Source: Glaciecola sp. KUL10 (lineage in GTDB: Bacteria > Pseudomonadota > Gammaproteobacteria > Enterobacterales > Alteromonadaceae). From it: a stretch of DNA of 64,000 bases. Within the stretch, counting starts at the first letter, position 1. Each line of letters starts with the position of its first letter. Of the stretch, positions 31,253 through 41,207 are shown one piece after another. A program made the position numbers and the translations under genes. The notes under the pieces are model-generated. The model was given only the letters and a program-made list of their open reading frames with translations, was not told where the DNA came from and searched no databases. The stretch covers positions 248,001 through 312,000 of the forward strand of contig NZ_BGNG01000001.1 of assembly GCF_003203515.1 (NCBI RefSeq), given 5' to 3'.

Positions 31253-31966
31253 TTAAAGCGTTAATCCGATTCTACTGGCAACCTCGATATAAGACTCAAC
31301 TACCGAACCTAAACCCTGTCTAAAGCGGTCTTTGTCTAGCTTTTTACGCGTTTCTTTATCCCATAAGCGACAACCGTCTGGCGTAAATTCATCGCCTAAC
31401 ACAATATCACCGTTTACATCGACGCCAAACTCCAATTTAAAATCGACCAGTAACATACCGCCTTTATCAAACAACTCAGACAATACTTTATTAACTGAAA
31501 AAGTCAGGCGTTTCATTTCGGCGATTTGTGCCTGATCGGCCCAACCAAATGATTCGATGTGGTATTCGTTTACCATCGGATCGTGTAAGGCATCATTCTT
31601 TAAAAAGAATTCAAAAGTAGGTGGGGATAATTCAATGCCCTCCTCTACTCCTAGCCTACGGCACATAGAGCCAGCAGCAAAGTTACGCACAACACATTCA
31701 ACAGGAATCATGTCTAGTTTTTTAACCAATGACTCGGTATCACTGATCAAGCTTTCTACTTGCGTTTTAATACCTGCCTCTTCCAGCTTTGACATGATAA
31801 AGTGGTTGAACTTGTTGTTCACCTCACCTTTTCGATCTAGCTGTTCAATTTTTTCGCCATCAAAAGCTGATGTATCATTTCGAAAATGAAGAATTAATTT
31901 GTTTTCATCGTCAGTATGAAAGACGGTTTTAGCTTTACCGCGGTAAAGCTCTTGTTGCTTTTGCAT
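31253..31966 (-). CDS. purC: Phosphoribosylaminoimidazole-succinocarboxamide synthase
   Basis: SAICAR synthetase of purine synthesis (237 residues). Typical segments are [13 protein letters not shown] (nucleotide loop), [12 protein letters not shown] and LVDFKLEFG...[15 protein letters not shown]. It is the last gene of dapA-bamC-purC, the E. coli order. Confidence 0.96.
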   Translation of the reverse strand: MQKQQELYRGKAKTVFHTDDENKLILHFRNDTSAFDGEKIEQLDRKGEVNNKFNHFIMSKLEEAGIKTQVESLISDTESLVKKLDMIPVECVVRNFAAGSMCRRLGVEEGIELSPPTFEFFLKNDALHDPMVNEYHIESFGWADQAQIAEMKRLTFSVNKVLSELFDKGGMLLVDFKLEFGVDVNGDIVLGDEFTPDGCRLWDKETRKKLDKDRFRQGLGSVVESYIEVASRIGLTL

Positions 31967-31982
31967 GCATTTATCCTAGCTT

Positions 31983-33083
31983 TTAAATGTCGAGATCTTC
32001 TGTTGCCATATACTCTGAAAATAGACTATAAATTTGTGTAACTGTGTCAACGCTTAAGGCATTGCTTTCATTATCGAGGAAAGTAACAGCTGTTTGCGCA
32101 CCAAGTGATTCAACCTTTAGGCGATATTCATCTTTGTCGAGGCCTAAGTCTTGCGTTGAATTGAAAATAGAATCAAACCAAGAGTCATCTGTTCCGTTGA
32201 ATTGAACAAACAACAAACCACTTGATTGATCTAAGTCTTTAACGTCAAAGCCCATCTTCTTAAGTACTAACAACAATCGAGGCCAAGTGTTTGCATAAAT
32301 AGCCTCAACCACTAATGCTGGTTCCCCATCACTATCAAACCCTAAGTTTGTATTAAAGCCACGTCTAATTTTCGCGATTCGTTTTGACTGCTCTAAACGA
32401 ATACCGAAATCATATTCAGCAATAACTTGGTTTAAAAAGCTTGTTGAATCATTGCGCAAACTCAACTCATCAGCGTTAGCTAACACACTGTTGCCATTGT
32501 TATCCAACAGCTCGACGAGTTGTGTTGAAAGTGCAGCTGAACGACCATGAGGAGCGACATTTAAATTAAACTGATATTTACGCACATCTTTTTGTTCAAC
32601 ACTCGAAAAGTCTAACCAACCGCCATCAACTTCTTCAGTACTAATAACCCAATCAGTTACCAAAATATTATTTTCTTTATCGAAGTTATCAACGCCTATG
32701 TTTTGCTTCTCTAGAAAAGCTAGTACAGTATTCCAAATGGTTTGCTGCAAAGGTTCGTCATCATTCACTTGATCAAATAATACCTTTGCATCCTCTGAGC
32801 CTTCTTCAACATGTGAACCGCTTACAAGAGGTAAAACAAGCCGAGGAGATGTCACCTTTAATTTTTGGCCATAAAGCGTATTTTCTGACTCAGTATTCAG
32901 CGAAGGTAACGCGTACCTATTTGAAAAGTTGGGGTTTTCCAAGTCTTCTGGTATTTCGATCACGTTATATTGTGAGGCTTCTAAGTATTGAAAACTGCCT
33001 GAAGCTAACTCACGCTCTTCCTTTGAAGCACAACCCGCAAGCGCAATACACGTAACACTCAAGGCAACTACTTTATTCTTCAT
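31983..33083 (-). CDS. bamC: Outer membrane protein assembly factor BamC
   Basis: Lipoprotein of the BAM complex (366 residues; NlpB). The signal peptide ends in lipobox LAGC (Cys18), followed by two helix-grip domains. Sequence similarity in this family is low, so the call rests on the lipobox, size, the N-terminal ...SFQYLEASQ segment and its place between dapA and purC. It follows dapA by 7 bp. Confidence 0.92.
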   Translation of the reverse strand: MKNKVVALSVTCIALAGCASKEERELASGSFQYLEASQYNVIEIPEDLENPNFSNRYALPSLNTESENTLYGQKLKVTSPRLVLPLVSGSHVEEGSEDAKVLFDQVNDDEPLQQTIWNTVLAFLEKQNIGVDNFDKENNILVTDWVISTEEVDGGWLDFSSVEQKDVRKYQFNLNVAPHGRSAALSTQLVELLDNNGNSVLANADELSLRNDSTSFLNQVIAEYDFGIRLEQSKRIAKIRRGFNTNLGFDSDGEPALVVEAIYANTWPRLLLVLKKMGFDVKDLDQSSGLLFVQFNGTDDSWFDSIFNSTQDLGLDKDEYRLKVESLGAQTAVTFLDNESNALSVDTVTQIYSLFSEYMATEDLDI

Positions 33084-33090
33084 AAACTCT

Positions 33091-33972
33091 CTAACTTATT
33101 ATTTTTAATGCCTGTAAAGCTTGTTCGATTGCATTTTTATTATTTAGTTCAGCCTGCACCATTGGTAAACGTAAAAATGCATTTTTCATCATTTTCATTT
33201 TATAAAGCGCCCATTTTGGCATGACTGGGTTAGGCTCAATAAATAGTAAATCATGCAATGCACTTATTTCCTTATCTATTTCGCGAGCTAACGCCAAGTC
33301 ACCTTTAGCAGCAGCCTCGGTCATTTTAGCCATTTGTTTAGGTACCACATTAGCAGTCACAGATATAACCCCATCACCACCTAAGCACAAAAATTCGCAA
33401 CCTGTTACATCATCACCGCTCAATATGACGAAGTCGTCAGGTACTAGCGATTTAGTTTCTGTAAAACGGCGTAAATCGCCCGTCGCATCTTTTATGCCGA
33501 CGATTCTATCATGTTTAGCCAGTTCGGCGACAGTACTAGATTGCATATCAGCCACTGTTCTGCCTGGAACGTTATACAATAGAACAGGCAAAGGCGTTGA
33601 ATCAGCGATAGCTTCAAAGTGCGCGATCATGCCGCGTTGTTGGGGTTTATTATAATAAGGAACAACACTTAAAAAACCATCTATCTTTGACTTCGCTATT
33701 TCTTGGCTTAACTCAATGGCTTCAGAGGTTGAGTTGGCACCGCTGCCAGCAATAATTTTGATTCTGCCAGCCGCATATTCGATAGTTTTTTTGATAACGA
33801 GAATATGTTCTTCAAAGGGTAGTGTCGCCGATTCTCCTGTGGTACCTACCGATACAATCCCATGAGTACCACTACTAATATGGAACTCGACAAGACTTCT
33901 TAATGATTCAAAATCTATCGAACCGTCTTCAAACATTGGTGTAACCAATGCAACATAACTTCCTTTGAACAT
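33091..33972 (-). CDS. dapA: 4-hydroxy-tetrahydrodipicolinate synthase
   Basis: First committed step of lysine and diaminopimelate synthesis, condensing pyruvate with aspartate semialdehyde (293 residues). The Schiff-base lysine is Lys161 in VGIKDATGD; the GTTGES loop lies near residue 43 and YNVPGRT near 133. It starts divergently from gcvR, matching E. coli. Confidence 0.97.
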   Translation of the reverse strand: MFKGSYVALVTPMFEDGSIDFESLRSLVEFHISSGTHGIVSVGTTGESATLPFEEHILVIKKTIEYAAGRIKIIAGSGANSTSEAIELSQEIAKSKIDGFLSVVPYYNKPQQRGMIAHFEAIADSTPLPVLLYNVPGRTVADMQSSTVAELAKHDRIVGIKDATGDLRRFTETKSLVPDDFVILSGDDVTGCEFLCLGGDGVISVTANVVPKQMAKMTEAAAKGDLALAREIDKEISALHDLLFIEPNPVMPKWALYKMKMMKNAFLRLPMVQAELNNKNAIEQALQALKIIS

Positions 33973-34146
33973 TTTTCCCCCTCAAAATAAGGGGTCTCAT
34001 GTTAGTGATCAGAACGATTAAAAACAACCTCAAACATCACGAAACTAATAATTTTATTTATAATAATTGAATTTCACTTATATCGAGATGCCCACTACTA
34101 TTTAGCTATGTTAATATGCTGAAAAACGAATGGCTTTTAGGTTGAG

Positions 34147-34707
34147 ATGAAGCAACAACTTATCGTAAATATATTAGGTACAGATAAACTTGGAATACTC
34201 AGTGAGATTAGTGCGTGCGTGAATGATATTTGCTGCAACATACTTGATAGCCGACACGCTATTTATGGCACTGATTTTTCACTGTCAATGATAGTAGAAG
34301 GCACCCAAAGTGCAATTTCTAAACTTGAAATGCATTTGTCCACACTGTGTATGCAACATGATCTCCTATCTATGATGAAACGTACAAGCGACCATCATAA
34401 ACAAAATCTTGACCGGTTAATTCATTTCGAATTTACGGGCGTTGATGCTTCAGGAATTCTAAGAAAAGTCACTACATTTTTAAGTGCTCAAGGCGTTAGT
34501 GTTAGCGCGTTACGTCAAAAAACATACGTAAATAAATTGGACCGAATCGAAAACTTAAAGTGTAAAATGGTGTTGAGTGCACCAAAAGACTTGGATCTCA
34601 ATCAATTTGATGAGGCTGTAAAAGAACTTCTGGGTTCCTTATGTTTAACTGGCAAGATAACCCATCATGATTTAAAGGAAGAAAATGAACACATTGAAAG
34701 TTGGTGA
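34147..34707 (+). CDS. gcvR: Glycine cleavage system transcriptional repressor GcvR
   Basis: Protein of 186 residues made of two ACT domains (about 1-75 and 88-170). In E. coli GcvR does not bind DNA but holds GcvA as a repressor when glycine is low. The order dapA-gcvR-bcp is conserved. Its 3' end overlaps the bcp start by 23 bp, suggesting translational coupling. Confidence 0.9.
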   Translation: MKQQLIVNILGTDKLGILSEISACVNDICCNILDSRHAIYGTDFSLSMIVEGTQSAISKLEMHLSTLCMQHDLLSMMKRTSDHHKQNLDRLIHFEFTGVDASGILRKVTTFLSAQGVSVSALRQKTYVNKLDRIENLKCKMVLSAPKDLDLNQFDEAVKELLGSLCLTGKITHHDLKEENEHIESW

Positions 34708-35149
34708 TACAGCTCCTAATTTTGAGTTACTTAATCAAGATAATGAAATCGTTAAATTGTCGAATTTTAAAGGCAAAAAGGTAATCGTATATTTTTATCC
34801 TAAAGCGATGACACCAGGCTGTACCATTCAGGCTCAAGGTCTGCGCGACAGCAAAAGTGAATTAGACGAAAGTAATGCCGTTGTTTTGGGTATTAGCCCC
34901 GATGCGGTAAAAAGACTACCCAAATTTATTGAAAAAGAGTCATTAAATTTCACACTATTATCGGATGAAGACCACAGTGTCGCGGAGGCCTTTGGCGTAT
35001 GGGGATTAAAGAAATTTATGGGTAAGGAATATGACGGTATACACCGCATCACTTTTATTATTGATGAAGATGGAAAAATAGTTAAGGTGCTTAATAAATT
35101 TAAAACGAAAGAACACCACAACGTTGTGTTAGAAGCACTAAGTTCCTAA
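34685..35149 (+). CDS. bcp: Thiol peroxidase, Bcp/PrxQ family
   Basis: Peroxiredoxin of 154 residues reducing hydroperoxides with thioredoxin. The peroxidatic cysteine is Cys46 in AMTPGCTIQA. In E. coli Bcp the resolving cysteine is five residues further on (GCTVQAC); here that position is Gln51 (TIQAQGL), and no other cysteine is seen in the protein. It should therefore work as a one-cysteine enzyme or be resolved by an external thiol. The ATG overlaps the gcvR end. Confidence 0.95.
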   Translation: MNTLKVGDTAPNFELLNQDNEIVKLSNFKGKKVIVYFYPKAMTPGCTIQAQGLRDSKSELDESNAVVLGISPDAVKRLPKFIEKESLNFTLLSDEDHSVAEAFGVWGLKKFMGKEYDGIHRITFIIDEDGKIVKVLNKFKTKEHHNVVLEALSS

Positions 35150-35164
35150 ACTAGATTATCAACA

Positions 35165-36238
35165 TTACTGGCTTGGTACTTCGGGTGGAGACCAAGCCGT
35201 GATAACTGCTTTTACTAAAGTAGCCAGTGGTATAGCAAAGAATACTCCCCAAAATCCAAACATACCACCAAATAATAAAACAGCGATAATAATGTATAAT
35301 GGATGCAAGCTGACTGCTTCTGAAAACAAAATTGGCACTAGCAAGTTTCCATCGAGCGCTTGAATAACACCGTAAACGAGCATTACATACCAAAATTCAG
35401 AGCTGACTCCAAATTGAAATAATGCGACAACAGCAACCGGAATGGTAACCACTGCTGCACCGATATACGGAATCAATACTGACAACCCAACTAAAACCCC
35501 TAACAAGAGCGAGTATCTTAAATCCATTAGTGTGAAAGAAAGCGATGTTACGCTTCCAATAATCAAAATTTCGATTGCTTTGCCCCGAATATAGTTCGCT
35601 ATTTGCAAATTCATTTCTTCACCTACTTGTGTGATAAGTCGGCGTTCCTTGGGCAAAATTGAGGAAATACTTTTTAAAAATATTTCTTTGTCTTTCAACA
35701 TAAAAAAGACCATTAATGGGACTAGCACGCTGTAAATAAGCAATGCGCCTAAAGTACCCAAAGAGTGAAAAGAAACGCTGATGAGTTGTTCTCCAATCTC
35801 AACGATACGCTCATTGACGCCTGACATCATATTCTGAATATAACTAACCTCAATGACATCAGGGTATCTAGTTGGAAGGCTTGCGATCCAGTCTTGTGCT
35901 GAATCCCAGATCAAGGGTAACTCCTGAACAAGATTAACACTTTGCTTTGATACAATGGGTACGATGCCAATTAGAGTTAAAATTGAAAAGCACACAAACA
36001 AACCAAGTGTGATTATTGTTGCCAAGCTTCTATTCAAACCTCGTGCAGCTAGACGACTCACTGGCCAATCTAGCAAATAGGCAATCACAGCGGCCACAAT
36101 GACGGGCATTAAGATGCCCCCCCATACCAATAAAATAAGCGATGAAAACAGAATTAAAAGCAACAACATCATGGCATTAGGATCAGAAAACTTGCGTTTA
36201 TACCACTTGTCGAAAACTCCAAACATATTGCGCATCAC
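35165..36238 (-). CDS. perM: AI-2E family transporter / permease PerM
   Basis: Integral membrane protein of 357 residues with about eight hydrophobic segments in the AI-2E/PerM pattern: a paired helix near 25-60, a soluble stretch near 100-150 and the GxxxLIPYIGA motif (about 255-265). Family members include the autoinducer exporter TqsA and sodium/proton antiporters, so the substrate cannot be stated. It converges with bcp and is divergent from bepA. Confidence 0.88.
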   Translation of the reverse strand: MMRNMFGVFDKWYKRKFSDPNAMMLLLLILFSSLILLVWGGILMPVIVAAVIAYLLDWPVSRLAARGLNRSLATIITLGLFVCFSILTLIGIVPIVSKQSVNLVQELPLIWDSAQDWIASLPTRYPDVIEVSYIQNMMSGVNERIVEIGEQLISVSFHSLGTLGALLIYSVLVPLMVFFMLKDKEIFLKSISSILPKERRLITQVGEEMNLQIANYIRGKAIEILIIGSVTSLSFTLMDLRYSLLLGVLVGLSVLIPYIGAAVVTIPVAVVALFQFGVSSEFWYVMLVYGVIQALDGNLLVPILFSEAVSLHPLYIIIAVLLFGGMFGFWGVFFAIPLATLVKAVITAWSPPEVPSQ

Positions 36239-36383
36239 TCCTTTTAAACTTTTAATGATTCGTATGCGTTATTAAACATAAAATGTTATAAATATTAAGA
36301 AATAATAGAAACTAAGCAGTAAACTGCCTGTCTATTAGCAGTATACAAGTTTTATCGGCAATTTAGGGTGATATTCTCAACAC

Positions 36384-37847
36384 ATGCTTAAAATAAATTT
36401 ATCTAAGTGGGCCATAGTAGTTATTTGCGCCACAATCCCCTTATTAGCTACCAGTCAAAGTGTTAGTGACAATCGAAATCAATTACCTGAAATAGGCGTG
36501 GTGGCATCAGATGTACTGACTATAGATAGAGAAGTACAGATTGGTAAAATTGTGATGAAACAGCTCCGAGGGCAAGCTCCTATTATTCACGATCCTGTAT
36601 TGGAGGAGTACATCCAAGACTTGGGTAACCGCCTTGTCTCTCAAGCAGATAATGCAAAGTTTCCATTTAAGTTTTTTATGATCAATAACCCAGTTATTAA
36701 TGCATTTGCATTTTATGGTGGTCATATTGGTATTCATTCGGGATTAGTAACAACGGCAGACACAGAAAGTGAGTTGGCGTCTGTGCTAGGGCACGAAGTC
36801 GCTCACGTTACCCAACGTCACTTAGCAAGAGCCGCTCAAGCTCAACAGAGGAGTGCCCCGTTGCAGATCGCTTCTCTCATAGGCGGCATTTTATTGGCTA
36901 TGGTAGACCCTAATGCTGGCATGGCCGCAGTAAGTTTAGGCCAAGCAAGCTCCGCACAGTCAAGCATCAACTACACGAGAAGTATGGAGCAAGAGGCTGA
37001 CAATATTGGTATCAATATACTCGCTCGAGCTGGGTTTGATCCAAAAGGAGCGCCAGCTTTTTTCGGAAAGCTAGCGTCTCAGTCTAGGAGCCAATTAGCT
37101 AATGAAACATCATTTTTACGCACTCACCCCTTGCCAGAATCAAGAATCTCAGAAACAAGAGCCAGAGCGGCTACTTATCGTGATGTTTACCTGCCAACCA
37201 GCCTCCCTTTTCAACTAGCGAAAGCACGCATTAAAGCGAGATACGAGTCTAACCCAGAGAACAACCTTGCGTATTTCAATCAGCAATATAAAAGTACTAA
37301 TGAAGTAATTAAACAAGCGGCTTTGTATGGTATTGCCATTAGTTATTTTGAGTTAGAAGAATATGGACAAGCAGAGGAAGCCCTGCGCCCTTTGCTTAGT
37401 GCCGATAGGGATAATTTATTTTATCTAGACGTCATGACTGATATCTACATTAAACAAAATAAACCTGGAAGAGCAGTTGAGCTTCTTACGCCTCTTTGGA
37501 CTTTAAAGCCACAAAACAAGGTGCTGGCATTAAATTTGGCAAATGCATTGATTTATAATCAACAACAAGAAAAAGCTATTTCAATTTTAAGAGATTTATT
37601 ACTAGTTGATAACGAGCATTTCTTATCTTATTCGTTGTTGATTGATGCCTACGCTCAGACTCAACAAAAAAAGGAAATGCATCAAGCAAGTGCCGAACGT
37701 TTTGCGCTCATATTAGCGTACCCCCTTGCCATCAATGAACTGCAGTTTGCTTACAACCAAGTCGAAGGGGATTACTTGGAAAAACAAAGAATCAAAGCCA
37801 GAATCGAACAGTTTAGAGTGGCTCAGGCAAACTTGACTAGGAATTAG
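36384..37847 (+). CDS. bepA: Beta-barrel assembly-enhancing protease BepA
   Basis: Periplasmic M48 metalloprotease with C-terminal TPR repeats (487 residues; formerly YfgC). A signal peptide (about 1-25) is followed by the zinc site HEVAH at 137-141 and a downstream EQEAD glutamate ligand, then TPRs from about 310. In E. coli it degrades stalled LptD and BamA-bound substrates. Its 3' end overlaps the convergent thioredoxin-like gene by 11 bp. Confidence 0.95.
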   Translation: MLKINLSKWAIVVICATIPLLATSQSVSDNRNQLPEIGVVASDVLTIDREVQIGKIVMKQLRGQAPIIHDPVLEEYIQDLGNRLVSQADNAKFPFKFFMINNPVINAFAFYGGHIGIHSGLVTTADTESELASVLGHEVAHVTQRHLARAAQAQQRSAPLQIASLIGGILLAMVDPNAGMAAVSLGQASSAQSSINYTRSMEQEADNIGINILARAGFDPKGAPAFFGKLASQSRSQLANETSFLRTHPLPESRISETRARAATYRDVYLPTSLPFQLAKARIKARYESNPENNLAYFNQQYKSTNEVIKQAALYGIAISYFELEEYGQAEEALRPLLSADRDNLFYLDVMTDIYIKQNKPGRAVELLTPLWTLKPQNKVLALNLANALIYNQQQEKAISILRDLLLVDNEHFLSYSLLIDAYAQTQQKKEMHQASAERFALILAYPLAINELQFAYNQVEGDYLEKQRIKARIEQFRVAQANLTRN

Positions 37848-38322
37848 TGAATTTAGATTGCTCCTTTTTAATGGCTTCCAATAGTGATTCAGCTTTTTGT
37901 TCACCCAATAACTGCCCGGCAATGCTCCCATCAGGGCGCAACAAAAACGTGGCTGGCAAATATTGTGGGGCCTCAAAAGGTAACGGTGATTTGACTTCAT
38001 CTATGAGTGAGTATCTGATGTCATATTTGTCTTTTAGCAAAGAAAGCTCGTGAGTTTGCAACTTATCAAAACTAATACCGTATAAACTTATAGATTCATT
38101 TTTAGTGAGTTGTTGAAATTTGTTTAATTCAGGAATTTCACGAAGGCAAGGTGCACACCATTCTGCAAAGTAGTTTACGACTACCCATTCGCCTTTATGA
38201 TCGGCGAGTTGTAGCTTTGAACCATCCAGAGTTGTAAAATCGTATGCATTAAGTTGGCGTAGGAAAATGCCAGCAGTAATAGCAGCAATACTCAATAACG
38301 TGATTAATAAGTATTTTTTCAA
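37837..38322 (-). CDS. TlpA/ResA-like thiol:disulfide oxidoreductase
   Basis: Thioredoxin-fold protein of 161 residues with an N-terminal membrane anchor or signal (about 4-22) and redox motif Cys56-Ala-Pro-Cys59 in AEWCAPCLREIPEL. It is probably periplasmic. The family includes cytochrome c maturation and envelope disulfide-reduction factors; its specific partner is unknown. It is divergent from the arsC-like gene. Confidence 0.88.
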   Translation of the reverse strand: MKKYLLITLLSIAAITAGIFLRQLNAYDFTTLDGSKLQLADHKGEWVVVNYFAEWCAPCLREIPELNKFQQLTKNESISLYGISFDKLQTHELSLLKDKYDIRYSLIDEVKSPLPFEAPQYLPATFLLRPDGSIAGQLLGEQKAESLLEAIKKEQSKFTNS

Positions 38323-38363
38323 GAAACAACCTCATAATAAGTTTAACGGGATATAACAGTATA

Positions 38364-38717
38364 ATGTCGGAAATTAAGATTTATCACAATCCAAGATGTA
38401 GCAAAAGTCGACAAGCATTAGCCTTGTTAGAAAGTAAAGGAAATTTTCAAGTCGTAGAATACCTTAAGTTAGGCTTATCCAAAGAGACAGTTAAGCAGCT
38501 TTTTGAGCTTTTGAATATTCCTTCAGCCCATGAAATGATTCGTCCCAAAGAGACCGAATTTAAACTTGCAGGCTTGAGCAAATCATCAACAAATGATGAA
38601 ATTTTTGATGCGCTGGTTGAATATCCTAAATTATTAGAGAGGCCACTGGTGGTTTATGGTGACTCTGCTGTAATCGCAAGACCGCCAGAAAAATTAACAG
38701 CTTTCTTTTCTTCATGA
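38364..38717 (+). CDS. ArsC/YfgD family reductase-like protein
   Basis: Protein of 117 residues with the ArsC signature IYHNPRCSKSRQAL, Cys12 being the candidate active-site thiol, and RPKETEFK around the family arginine. It groups by position with YfgD, which lies beside bepA (yfgC) in E. coli, rather than with ars-operon arsenate reductases; no other ars gene is near. The substrate is uncertain. Confidence 0.88.
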   Translation: MSEIKIYHNPRCSKSRQALALLESKGNFQVVEYLKLGLSKETVKQLFELLNIPSAHEMIRPKETEFKLAGLSKSSTNDEIFDALVEYPKLLERPLVVYGDSAVIARPPEKLTAFFSS

Positions 38718-38770
38718 TTATCATAAAAAGACAGCTTAACCTTTATAGTAACAAACAAAGAGATTGAGAT

Positions 38771-39202
38771 ATGAGTGCAAAACAAAACATGAGCCCTTTT
38801 GTGAAAAAAATGCGTTGGCTTGCATTGATTAGCCACGTTGCGCTTATCGTTTGGATGGCTGTTTGGTATTTTGGTCTGTCAAACATACGCGATTATTCAA
38901 CGACCTTTATTTTTTTGGTTTATATATTGCCACTTCTCTTTCCATTAAAAGGCATAGTGCAAGGAAAACCTTACACCCATGCATGGACAAGTTTTATTGT
39001 TTTGTTGTACTTTTTGCACGCTATCACGGTCATATATGCAGAACCATCGCAGATTCTATACGCCTCTATTGAATTGGCTTTAGCGGTTTCGCTATTTACA
39101 GGCTGTTCAGTTTATGCTCGTTTACGTGGGCAGGAGCTTGGTATAGGTCTAAAAAAACTTAGCGTGGTGATGGCCGAAGAGAAAAAACGATTTGAAGGAT
39201 GA
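38771..39202 (+). CDS. DUF2069 membrane protein
   Basis: Protein of 143 residues with about four predicted membrane helices between positions 15 and 120. It resembles the DUF2069 family, often next to arsC-like or wrbA genes in gammaproteobacteria. No function is known. The downstream lipoprotein gene starts 4 bp after its stop, so the two are probably cotranscribed. Confidence 0.75.
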   Translation: MSAKQNMSPFVKKMRWLALISHVALIVWMAVWYFGLSNIRDYSTTFIFLVYILPLLFPLKGIVQGKPYTHAWTSFIVLLYFLHAITVIYAEPSQILYASIELALAVSLFTGCSVYARLRGQELGIGLKKLSVVMAEEKKRFEG

Positions 39203-39206
39203 AGCT

Positions 39207-41162
39207 ATGAAATACTTTTTTTTACTACCTGTCACAATGGTTTTAACTGCATGTGGCGGTTCTGGTTCATCCGAGAATACAGGAAGAGATCCCCTTCCTC
39301 CGCCTGTTACCACGCCAGATGTTGCCGAATTAGAGGCCCTTACAAGCCAATCAGGCTTATCTTTATATGGTGATAGCTCGATAACGAGTTTTGATTCTGT
39401 TGGCTTTGCGATTACAGCTGATAATGCAGAAATAGCATCAATTAGCTGGACTCAAGTTTCCGGACCGTCATTACAAATTCTATCCAATCGCTCACAAACA
39501 ATTGGGTTTGATGTACCACAAGCTGGTGACTATATGTTGCGAGCGTCAGTAACGCTTGAAGGGGCAAATGCTCCTATCACAATGGAGCACTCGTTTACTG
39601 CAGCGGAGTCTGTACAAGCGAACGCAAACGTGAGGCTAGATCATTCAGTGGTGGAACGAGGAAGCGTATCTTTGCGCGTTAATTCGTCACTAGATTTAGA
39701 ACAAAGCACTATAAGTTGGGAGCAAATTGCTGGCCCTGAAGTTTTAGATTTTACGCCTCAAGAAGATGATTTATTTTTTGACGTGCCTGAGGTTGATCGA
39801 GACCGAGTCGTCCAAATAAGAGTAACGGTTACATCACCAAGTGGACAGGTTCAATCTGATGACTCCTTCATTACGATTGATAATACTGTGATAAATGAAA
39901 ACGGCTATTTCCCTGATAATCAACAGGTCGTTAGCACTGACATGTTTGTTTTTAATGATGATTCTCCTTTTAAAAACGCGGTAGAAGACTGTGTTTACAA
40001 TAATGTTTTGGATCGAACATGTACATTTGAAACCCTTCCATTAATAGGCCAGACTACCAGTACACCTACGATTGAAGATATCTTAGATCGAACCTTAGTG
40101 TCTCATGAGTGGATGGGCGAACGGTTCAAGCAATATCTTGAAAGCTCTGCAGCTGGCCCTGACATGCTTAATTTGCTTAGAGGTGTAACTGCAGTTGTAA
40201 TTTCATATGATGTGCGCCCCTCGTTTTATTGGGTTGCAACTGGTGCTATTTACCTTGACGCGGATAACTTTTGGGTGACACCGAATGAGCGAGATACGCT
40301 AAACGAAGCGCCCGACTTTAGAGCGAATTTTGGTAATGATTTGAATTTTATCATTCCTTGGCGTTACGTTAAAAACAATGAATATTATCCAGCAGGTATT
40401 TACCCAAGTGAACAGAGAGGAATGAGAACGTTTGAAGACTTAGAGGCTGATATATCGTGGTTGATGTATCACGAATTGGGCCACGCAAATGACTTTTTCC
40501 CACCAAACACGTGGAATACCTTCTCGCAGTCTTCAGATCCGCTAACAGAATTTAGGCAGAACGGGACAAACTCAGACATTTTGGATCGTTCTTTTCCTTT
40601 GCGCTCTGATGAAATGCATGCGTTAGCAGACGTGCGATTTGCTGGTGTTGACGCCAATGATGTACAGAAAACATATAACGGTGATGATTTGATTCCATTT
40701 TTTGAACCAGATATCTCACCTGCATTTTATTCTTATCTGAATGAGAGAGAAGATTTCGCAACCCTTTTTGAACGCTTTATGATGAAGTATCGACTGGATG
40801 CAAGTGCAGACGTTGCTCTAATTACGCGAGAAGACAATCCAAATTTTATCGTTTCTTGGGGACAACGAGACCGTTTTAATCATGCGGACATCCAAGCGAG
40901 AGTAAGATTTGCAGTTGAAAATGTGCTTCCTGAAGTAGGCGATGTAGAAGCAATACAAGCTAGCCTTCCGGCGCCTGTTTTAATGAATTCCTCACTCTCT
41001 TGGTTTGATAACTTAGTACTAGGCCAATCAAACAGTAATTCAGTGTCTGCCTTATCAAGTAGTACCCAAAACAATATCGAAGTCAGCGATCAAATTAGAG
41101 AGTTTAGAGAACAAGAGCTTCAAGGTCTACATCAAGACGAGTTCAAGTTACCAAGCCAATAA
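39207..41162 (+). CDS. Large lipoprotein with HELGH zinc-protease motif
   Basis: I start at ATG 39207, which has GAAGGA 7 bp upstream and opens a lipoprotein signal peptide with lipobox LTAC; 651 residues. After a Gly/Ser/Pro-rich spacer come two Ig/PKD-like modules (about 45-135 and 140-230) with matching SWTQVSGP and SWEQIAGP strands. The C-terminal half holds MYHELGHANDFF at about 420-431, a metzincin/gluzincin-type zinc site with His422, Glu423 and His426. A third ligand cannot be assigned by eye. It is probably a cell-surface or periplasmic metalloprotease. I do not recognise the exact family. Confidence 0.7.
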   Translation: MKYFFLLPVTMVLTACGGSGSSENTGRDPLPPPVTTPDVAELEALTSQSGLSLYGDSSITSFDSVGFAITADNAEIASISWTQVSGPSLQILSNRSQTIGFDVPQAGDYMLRASVTLEGANAPITMEHSFTAAESVQANANVRLDHSVVERGSVSLRVNSSLDLEQSTISWEQIAGPEVLDFTPQEDDLFFDVPEVDRDRVVQIRVTVTSPSGQVQSDDSFITIDNTVINENGYFPDNQQVVSTDMFVFNDDSPFKNAVEDCVYNNVLDRTCTFETLPLIGQTTSTPTIEDILDRTLVSHEWMGERFKQYLESSAAGPDMLNLLRGVTAVVISYDVRPSFYWVATGAIYLDADNFWVTPNERDTLNEAPDFRANFGNDLNFIIPWRYVKNNEYYPAGIYPSEQRGMRTFEDLEADISWLMYHELGHANDFFPPNTWNTFSQSSDPLTEFRQNGTNSDILDRSFPLRSDEMHALADVRFAGVDANDVQKTYNGDDLIPFFEPDISPAFYSYLNEREDFATLFERFMMKYRLDASADVALITREDNPNFIVSWGQRDRFNHADIQARVRFAVENVLPEVGDVEAIQASLPAPVLMNSSLSWFDNLVLGQSNSNSVSALSSSTQNNIEVSDQIREFREQELQGLHQDEFKLPSQ

Positions 41163-41207
41163 TTAGATACACATAATACACATAATTCACTTCATTCCAT
41201 GCAGGTG

